This document shows, one piece after another, positions 17,211 through 21,237 of a stretch of 21,237 nucleotides of DNA. How positions within the stretch are numbered: the first letter of the stretch is position 1; every line of letters begins with the position of its first letter. The stretch covers positions 1-21,237 of the forward strand of contig DAOTCE010000051.1 in NCBI GenBank assembly GCA_035452965.1. Reading direction: 5' to 3'. The notes beneath the pieces are model-generated. The model searched no databases. It saw nothing but the letters and a program-made list of their open reading frames with translations, and was not told where the DNA came from. The DNA is from Candidatus Paceibacterota bacterium. Its GTDB lineage: Bacteria > Verrucomicrobiota > Verrucomicrobiia > Limisphaerales > UBA8199. The translations under genes and the position numbers were made by a program.

Positions 17211-18394
17211 AACCTACCAACGCACTCCTCACTAAGCTCTGTCTCTTGGCAGCCGCCGCCGCCGCCAGCCGCCTGATGGCGCAGGTTGAAATCCCGGTCG
17301 AGAAACGGATCGAGATCCCCGGCCAGGCCAGGCCCATCCTGGTCTCCATGAGCGGCCTGACCGGCGAGGCGGCATCCACGCTCCAGTTCGATCTTTACGT
17401 GCAGGGCTTCGCTTTTACCAACGCCCAGTCGGCGCAGTACCTGATCAGCGGCAGCAACAACGGCAACCTGCAGGCTCGGGTCACGGACCCGCACAATAAG
17501 AGCACGCTGGTTTCCAAGGCCTACTCCGGCGCGTCTCTGCGGCGCCAGGTCCATGCCTTTGCCGATGACTTCGTCCAGGCGCTCGGCCGCAAGGGGATAG
17601 CGCAGACCAAGATCGCCTGCAAAGGCGCCAACGGCCGGACCAGCGAAATCTATGTCACCGACTTCGACGGTCACAACGTGCAGCCGGTAACGAAGGATAA
17701 CAGCATCGTGGCCGCTCCCTGCTGGGTGCCGGGACACCTGGCGCTGTATTACGTATCTTACAAATTGGACAACGCCGACATCTTCTACCATGACCTGTCG
17801 ACGGGAGCGCGGCGTGCGTTCGCCCGGTTCGGCGGGTCGAACATCGGTCCGGCAGTGTCTCCCAACGGCAACCACGTCGCCATGGTCCTGAGCAAGGACG
17901 GCTGGGTGGACCTTTACGTTTCCGCCGCCGCCGGCGGCGATCCCAAGCGGCTGACCCGCTCGCCGCAGGACGAGTCCTCGCCCTGCTGGTCGCCGGATGG
18001 GAACTGGATTTGTTTGGCGGCCAAAGAGCGGGAGCGCCGGATGCTCTGCAAGGTGCCCGCGTCGGGCGGAGCCTTGAAGCAAATCGGGACCGGCGGCACG
18101 CCCAGCCCCACCGAGCCGGATTACTCGCCGGACGGCAAGTGGATTGCCTACACGGCGCAATACCGATCCGGCTTCCAAATCTGCGTCGTGCCGGCCGAGG
18201 GCGGCGCAGCGGTGTCGCTGGTCGAGGGCGAAGACCCGTCCTGGTCGCCGAACTCGCGGACGCTGGCTTTTTGCCGGCGGCGGGGGGGTGGAAATTACGT
18301 GCTCTCTCTGCTTGACGTACCGACCAAACAATACAAAGATGTATCCCGAATTTCGGGAATTAGCTCGCAGTCACAACCCAGTTGGGCTAGATAG
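17207..18394 (+). CDS. tolB: TolB, periplasmic beta-propeller of the Tol-Pal system
   Basis: TolB binds Pal and the TolA partner in the periplasm. The 395-residue product begins with a signal peptide (about 1-25, LLAAAAAASRLMAQ). An N-terminal domain (about 26-140) precedes a six-bladed WD40-like propeller with repeated blade signatures: IYVTDFDGHNVQPVTK, GPAVSPNGNHVAM, CWSPDGNWICLAAK, YSPDGKWIAYTA and SWSPNSRTLAFC. The length is slightly shorter than E. coli TolB (430). It overlaps the end of the upstream gene by four bases (ATGA) and sits 25 bp ahead of pal, consistent with one operon. Confidence 0.9.
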   Translation: MKPTNALLTKLCLLAAAAAASRLMAQVEIPVEKRIEIPGQARPILVSMSGLTGEAASTLQFDLYVQGFAFTNAQSAQYLISGSNNGNLQARVTDPHNKSTLVSKAYSGASLRRQVHAFADDFVQALGRKGIAQTKIACKGANGRTSEIYVTDFDGHNVQPVTKDNSIVAAPCWVPGHLALYYVSYKLDNADIFYHDLSTGARRAFARFGGSNIGPAVSPNGNHVAMVLSKDGWVDLYVSAAAGGDPKRLTRSPQDESSPCWSPDGNWICLAAKERERRMLCKVPASGGALKQIGTGGTPSPTEPDYSPDGKWIAYTAQYRSGFQICVVPAEGGAAVSLVEGEDPSWSPNSRTLAFCRRRGGGNYVLSLLDVPTKQYKDVSRISGISSQSQPSWAR

Positions 18395-18419
18395 GCCCGT
18401 CCATGAAAGGCAAGACAAG

Positions 18420-19025
18420 ATGAAACTGAACAAGTTTGCAAACCTGATGGTGATCGGATTGGTGCTCACGATTGCGGCCTCCGGCTGCCGCAAGAAACCT
18501 GTCAACACAACAGTTCTTCCCGGATCGCGAGCGGGCAGGGTTGCCGAGGCGCCGCCGGGTGGATTGCTGACGCCCGGCACGGGAGTGTCAACGGGGGAGG
18601 GGGTTGGCAGTACGCCCAGCGGTTTCCCGATGAACCCGGCCGGCTCGCATCAAGGCTGGCCCGAGGACGCCCAGGCCCTTAAAGCCGAAACGGTCTACTT
18701 CGATTTTGACAGCTCGGCCATCAAGGCGAGCGAGCAGTCCAAGATCACGGCGGTGGCCGATTACCTCAAATCCAATTCCGCCAAGGCTGTGCGGGTCGAA
18801 GGCAACTGCGACGAGCGCGGCACTGAGGAATACAACCGTGCGCTCGGCGAGCGCCGCGCGCAAGCCGTGCGCGCGGAACTCATCAACCTGGGCATTGACC
18901 CGACCCGCGTTGACACCAAGACCTGGGGCAAGGACAACCCGGCGAACGACCCGGGTCACGACGAGACCGCCTGGCGGAAGAACCGCCGGGATGATTTCAT
19001 CGTCCTGTCGCCGCCGGGCAGCTAG
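18420..19025 (+). CDS. pal: Pal, peptidoglycan-associated lipoprotein
   Basis: Pal anchors the outer membrane to peptidoglycan and is the target of TolB. From the ATG at 18420 the product has 201 residues: lipoprotein signal ending in ASGC (cysteine 23), a Gly/Pro-rich linker (about 30-80) and an OmpA-like domain (about 90-198). The domain has VYFDFDSSAIKASEQSKI, VEGNCDERGTEEYN and ALGERRAQAV (arginines of the diaminopimelate-binding pocket), with the end TWGKDNPA through KNRRDDFIV. The HAD of E. coli Pal (GHADERG) is replaced by NCD. The longer frame back to 18144 overlaps tolB and adds no domain. A purine-rich GGCAAGACAAG precedes the start but is a poor Shine-Dalgarno. Confidence 0.92.
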   Translation: MKLNKFANLMVIGLVLTIAASGCRKKPVNTTVLPGSRAGRVAEAPPGGLLTPGTGVSTGEGVGSTPSGFPMNPAGSHQGWPEDAQALKAETVYFDFDSSAIKASEQSKITAVADYLKSNSAKAVRVEGNCDERGTEEYNRALGERRAQAVRAELINLGIDPTRVDTKTWGKDNPANDPGHDETAWRKNRRDDFIVLSPPGS

Positions 19026-19068
19026 TCCGGCACTGGGCAAAAACATCTGCCGCGAGCATCTCACCCTC

Positions 19069-19094
19069 CGCACGGAATGCAATCAGACCGTGCG
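19069..19094. repeat. Inverted repeat CGCACGG / CCGTGCG between pal and tatA
   Basis: CGCACGG (19069-19075) pairs perfectly with CCGTGCG (19088-19094), loop 12 bases. No T-run follows at once (TTTTTT comes about 20 bases later, at 19114-19119), so it is only a possible weak or Rho-linked terminator or mRNA structure of the pal end. Confidence 0.35.
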
Positions 19095-19176
19095 CTCGTG
19101 CGCTCTGGCGAGGTTTTTTGCGGCTTTACTATTTCAGGGGAGGGGCTTACGCTACTGGGACATTGTTTGCTAATTT

Positions 19177-19455
19177 ATGAACGCTATGTTTGGCTTGTTT
19201 AACCTGGGCGGCGGGGAAATTATTCTGATTCTCGCCCTGGTATTGATTTTGTTCGGGGCCAAGAAGCTGCCGGAACTGGCCAAGGGCCTGGGGACTGGGA
19301 TCAAGGAATTCAAGAAGGCCACGCGCGAAGTCACCGACGAGATTCACACGGCGATGGATGACACCCCTCCGCCGCCCAAGTCTTTGCCCACCACCGGCAC
19401 CCAAGCCGAGGCGCAACAGACCACTTCGCAATCCACTCCTGAAGCCAAAGACTGA
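19177..19455 (+). CDS. tatA: TatA, pore-forming subunit of the twin-arginine translocase
   Basis: TatA oligomers form the passage for folded proteins carrying a twin-arginine signal, across the cytoplasmic membrane. The 92-residue product has a short N-terminus, one transmembrane helix (GEIILILALVLILFG, about 13-27) with the conserved polar residue before it (E14, where E. coli TatA has Q8), the FG motif, and the amphipathic helix KKLPELAKGLGTGIKEFKKA. The C-terminus is polar and Pro/Thr-rich. An internal ATG at 19186 would shorten it by three residues; both are possible and the region has no clear Shine-Dalgarno. It precedes tatC by 20 bp, typical of a tatAC operon; no separate tatB is present. 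Confidence 0.93.
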   Translation: MNAMFGLFNLGGGEIILILALVLILFGAKKLPELAKGLGTGIKEFKKATREVTDEIHTAMDDTPPPPKSLPTTGTQAEAQQTTSQSTPEAKD

Positions 19456-19475
19456 TTCGCTGAGCGGTTCTTCCC

Positions 19476-20504
19476 ATGGCTGATGAACCCGTAGCGGAGC
19501 ATATTGACGAGCAGGAAGAGGAGGAAGGGGGGCCGATAAAATCCTTCCTTGAGCACCTCGAGGACCTCCGCTGGGTGCTCATCAAGAGCTGCGCCGCCGC
19601 CGGCGTCGCCATGCTCGTTTGTCTGCTGGGGGGCAACTATGTCATCGGGGTTCTGGAGTGGCCGCTGCGCCAGGCACCGGCCCTGCACACTTCCAGGACG
19701 CAAACTGTCAAGGTGTTCCTCGGCACCAACCAGCTCAGCGTTCTCCACCCCGCCACTAATGACCCGCTGGCTTCGCTGGTCGGCACCAACCGCTCTGTCC
19801 GCCTGGAGCTTGTGCCCGGCGTCCAGGGCACCAACCAGATCATGGCCTGGCGCGTCCAGCCCGACGCCGAGAGCCGGGCCGAACCGGGCCTGGGCATTCA
19901 AATTATCAACCTGAGTCCGGCGGGCTCGTTCATTGTGGCGACCAAGGTGGCGTTTTTTGGCGGCTTGGTGCTGGCGTCGCCGTTCATCTTCTACTTCGTC
20001 GCGCATTTCGTTTTTCCCGCGCTGCGGATGCGGGAGAAGAAATACGTTTATCGCGGCCTGATTTTTGGCCTCGGGCTGTTCGCAATCGGGGTTTGCTTCT
20101 GTTATTTCATCCTCATGCCGATAGCGCTGGCGGCTTCTGTCCAGTACGCCGAGTGGCTTGGCTTTTCCGCCACCCAATGGCGGGCGGAGGACTACGTGAG
20201 TTTCGTGTGCAAGTTCATGCTGGGCATGGGCATCGGCTTCGAGCTGCCCGTGGTGGTATTGACGCTGGTCAAGATCGGCGTCCTAAACTATCGCATGCTG
20301 GCGGGCGGCCGGCGGTATGTGATCGTCATCAGCGCCGTGCTGGGCGCCGTGCTGACCACTCCGGAAGTGATCACCCAGGTCCTGATGGCCATCCCGCTCT
20401 ATCTGCTATACGAAACCTGCATTTGGATCGCCTGGTACTGGGAGCGAAAGGAAAAGCAGCGGGAGGTGGCCGCCGCCGCAGGAGATGCCGTAACGGGAAC
20501 GTGA
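19476..20504 (+). CDS. tatC: TatC, signal-peptide receptor of the twin-arginine translocase, with an expanded first periplasmic loop
   Basis: TatC recognises twin-arginine signal peptides and recruits TatA. The 342-residue product is longer than usual (E. coli 258). The N-terminal tail is acidic (DEQEEEEGG), followed by FLEHLEDLRW, where D30 takes the place of E. coli E15. Helix 1 is about 33-55 and helix 2 about 152-174. The loop between them is about 65 residues longer than in E. coli and contains three GTN motifs (83-85, 103-105, 118-120). Cytoplasmic E187 (PALRMREKK) matches E. coli E103, and E297 in LTTPEVITQ takes the place of D211. Six helices and the SFVCKFMLGMGIGFELPVVV core are intact. 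Its ATG follows tatA by 20 bp. Confidence 0.94.
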   Translation: MADEPVAEHIDEQEEEEGGPIKSFLEHLEDLRWVLIKSCAAAGVAMLVCLLGGNYVIGVLEWPLRQAPALHTSRTQTVKVFLGTNQLSVLHPATNDPLASLVGTNRSVRLELVPGVQGTNQIMAWRVQPDAESRAEPGLGIQIINLSPAGSFIVATKVAFFGGLVLASPFIFYFVAHFVFPALRMREKKYVYRGLIFGLGLFAIGVCFCYFILMPIALAASVQYAEWLGFSATQWRAEDYVSFVCKFMLGMGIGFELPVVVLTLVKIGVLNYRMLAGGRRYVIVISAVLGAVLTTPEVITQVLMAIPLYLLYETCIWIAWYWERKEKQREVAAAAGDAVTGT

Positions 20505-20626
20505 GGACGCTGCTGTGGGTGTGCTGTCAAAGCGGCAGTCTGCCCCTGGACGGCACCCTGGGACATGCCCTTCGCGCCCCGCGGCCCTCGGCCTCATTCC
20601 TGCGACAACTTTTTTCACTTCCCCTC

Positions 20627-20654
20627 TTTACAAGGCCCCGGCCTTGGTTAGACT
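20627..20654 (+). promoter_or_regulatory. Sigma-70-type promoter of the TIGR04073-like lipoprotein gene
   Basis: TTTACA (20627-20632, five of six consensus bases) and TAGACT (20649-20654, four of six) are 16 bases apart. The start would be about 20661, giving a 16-base leader before the ATG at 20677. It lies in the 172-bp gap after tatC, so this gene is probably a separate unit. A TACTAT directly in front of the ATG is too close to be its -10. Confidence 0.5.
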
Positions 20655-20676
20655 GCGTACCAGCAAACGATACTAT

Positions 20677-21120
20677 ATGCGTAACACGTTCCCTGTCCTC
20701 GCCACCGCGGTGATCGCCGGCATCCTGGCCTGCGGCTGCGCCAACACGGAGAAGAAACTCGGGCGCGGCATGAGCAACATGACCGAGTTTGTCCGCCTCG
20801 GGGAGATGCGCCGCTCGATTGAGCAGACCGCCCTGTTCGAGCAGCCCGGCGGGCATTACGCCACCGGCTTTGTCCGCGGCCTGAACAAGACATTCGCGCG
20901 GACGGGCGTTGGCATCTATGAAGTCGTGACCTGCCCTTTCCCGCCTTACGACCCGGTGTTCACCGATTACCTCTCGCCCAACCCGGCCTATCCTGACAAC
21001 TACCGGCCGGATATTATGGACGACTCGCTGTTCGCCACCGATTCCAATATGGGCTTTAGCGGCGGCGACATCGCGCCCTTCATTCCGGGCAGCCGATTCA
21101 AGATTTTTAATACCCACTAA
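20677..21120 (+). CDS. Exosortase-system-associated lipoprotein, TIGR04073-like
   Basis: This small envelope protein has 147 residues and a lipoprotein signal ending in LACGC (cysteine 21). The mature part resembles, from memory, the TIGR04073 family, found in bacteria with exosortase/PEP-CTERM protein sorting and frequent in Verrucomicrobiota. Visible marks are KLGRGMSNMTEFVRLGEM (about 27-44), the RGLNKTFARTGVGIYEVVT segment (about 67-85) and PYDPVFTDYLSP. The two RG-x-x-N segments look like an internal duplication. The ATG at 20677 was chosen because it alone gives a signal peptide; the longer frame from 20515 adds unrelated residues. No exosortase or PEP-CTERM protein lies in the window, so its partner is unknown. 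The molecular role of the family is not established. Confidence 0.75.
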   Translation: MRNTFPVLATAVIAGILACGCANTEKKLGRGMSNMTEFVRLGEMRRSIEQTALFEQPGGHYATGFVRGLNKTFARTGVGIYEVVTCPFPPYDPVFTDYLSPNPAYPDNYRPDIMDDSLFATDSNMGFSGGDIAPFIPGSRFKIFNTH

Positions 21121-21148
21121 AGCCGCCTCCCGGCAACAGGTCTCTTGC

Positions 21149-21181
21149 GCGCCAGCATTCACATGCTGGCGCTGTTTTTTT
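21149..21181 (+). terminator. Rho-independent terminator after the TIGR04073-like gene
   Basis: GCGCCAGCA (21149-21157) pairs perfectly with TGCTGGCGC (21164-21172), 9 bp with loop TTCACA. Bases 21173-21174 are TG, then seven Ts (21175-21181). The strong stem and T-run make a textbook intrinsic terminator, about 30 bases after the stop codon. Confidence 0.9.
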
Positions 21182-21184
21182 AGG

Positions 21185-21237
21185 GTGCGCCCGGCAGGGC
21201 GCACTGACTAGTTGGTTAGAGTCCAATGCACACCCGG
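21185..21237 (+). mobile_element. 5' end of a group IIC intron inserted behind the terminator (cut by the window end)
   Basis: The sequence beginning GTGCGCCCGGCAGGGCGCAC and continuing to GTTAGAGTCC closely follows the start of the Oceanobacillus iheyensis group IIC intron as I remember it (GUGUGCCCGGCAUGGGUGCA, then GGGUGAGAGUCCC). It has the GUGYG 5' boundary, the first domain I stem (GTGCGCCC with GGGCGCAC) and the conserved GAGTCC segment. It begins three bases after the T-run of a strong terminator hairpin. Group IIC introns are known to insert just after such hairpins, so position and sequence agree. The ribozyme domains II-VI and any reverse transcriptase/maturase lie past the window edge and were not seen. 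The exact first base (21185) is inferred from GTGCG. Confidence 0.82.

Noticed and set aside
20671..20676. TACTAT as the -10 box of the last gene
   Set aside because: It touches the ATG, so transcription would start inside the coding sequence; TTTACA-N16-TAGACT upstream fits better.

Overview
The window reads as chromosomal DNA from a GC-rich, Gram-negative-type bacterium, most likely a member of the Verrucomicrobiota (Pedosphaera/Limisphaerales-like). This rests on an outer-membrane Tol-Pal system, several lipoproteins with clear lipoboxes, a small lipoprotein that resembles the exosortase-associated TIGR04073 family, a large secreted glycosidase-like protein of a type common in polysaccharide-degrading Verrucomicrobiota, and high GC in the genes with AT-rich promoter gaps. 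The taxonomic call is an inference from gene content; there is no rRNA or other marker gene here.

Layout. Positions 1-163 carry the broken 3' end of a wrbA-like quinone oxidoreductase gene. Positions 164-617 are non-coding and end in an AT-rich stretch with two inverted repeats and an excellent match to a sigma-54 (-24/-12) promoter at 618-634. That promoter points at a one-cysteine thioredoxin-like gene (669-1016), followed after a 254-bp gap by a tripartite RND drug-efflux operon: lipoprotein adaptor, inner-membrane pump and TolC/NodT-type outer-membrane channel (1271-7136). A small membrane protein, a uroporphyrinogen-decarboxylase-superfamily protein that is not HemE, and an orphan lipoprotein follow (7236-9227). 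Next, a cationic-amino-acid-type APC permease on the minus strand (9238-10827) is divergent from a threonine aldolase (10947-12023), followed by the 977-residue secreted glycoside-hydrolase-like protein (12041-14974).

The right third is an envelope block. tolQ-tolR-tolA/tonB-like-tolB-pal (15177-19025) have overlapping or very close ends and are preceded by two good sigma-70-like promoters. tatA and tatC (19177-20504) come next. TatC carries an insertion of roughly 65 residues in its first periplasmic loop and conservative swaps at two functionally important acidic positions. The TIGR04073-like lipoprotein gene (20677-21120) has its own promoter and ends in a strong intrinsic terminator.

Immediately after that terminator the last 53 bases match the 5' end of a bacterial group IIC intron, which characteristically inserts behind terminator hairpins. 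The intron body runs out of the window. The most notable points are this terminator-targeted intron, the sigma-54-like control region in front of the thioredoxin/efflux cluster, the modified TatC, the degraded wrbA end, and two genes whose start codon sits exactly six bases after a -10 box, as expected for leaderless mRNAs.
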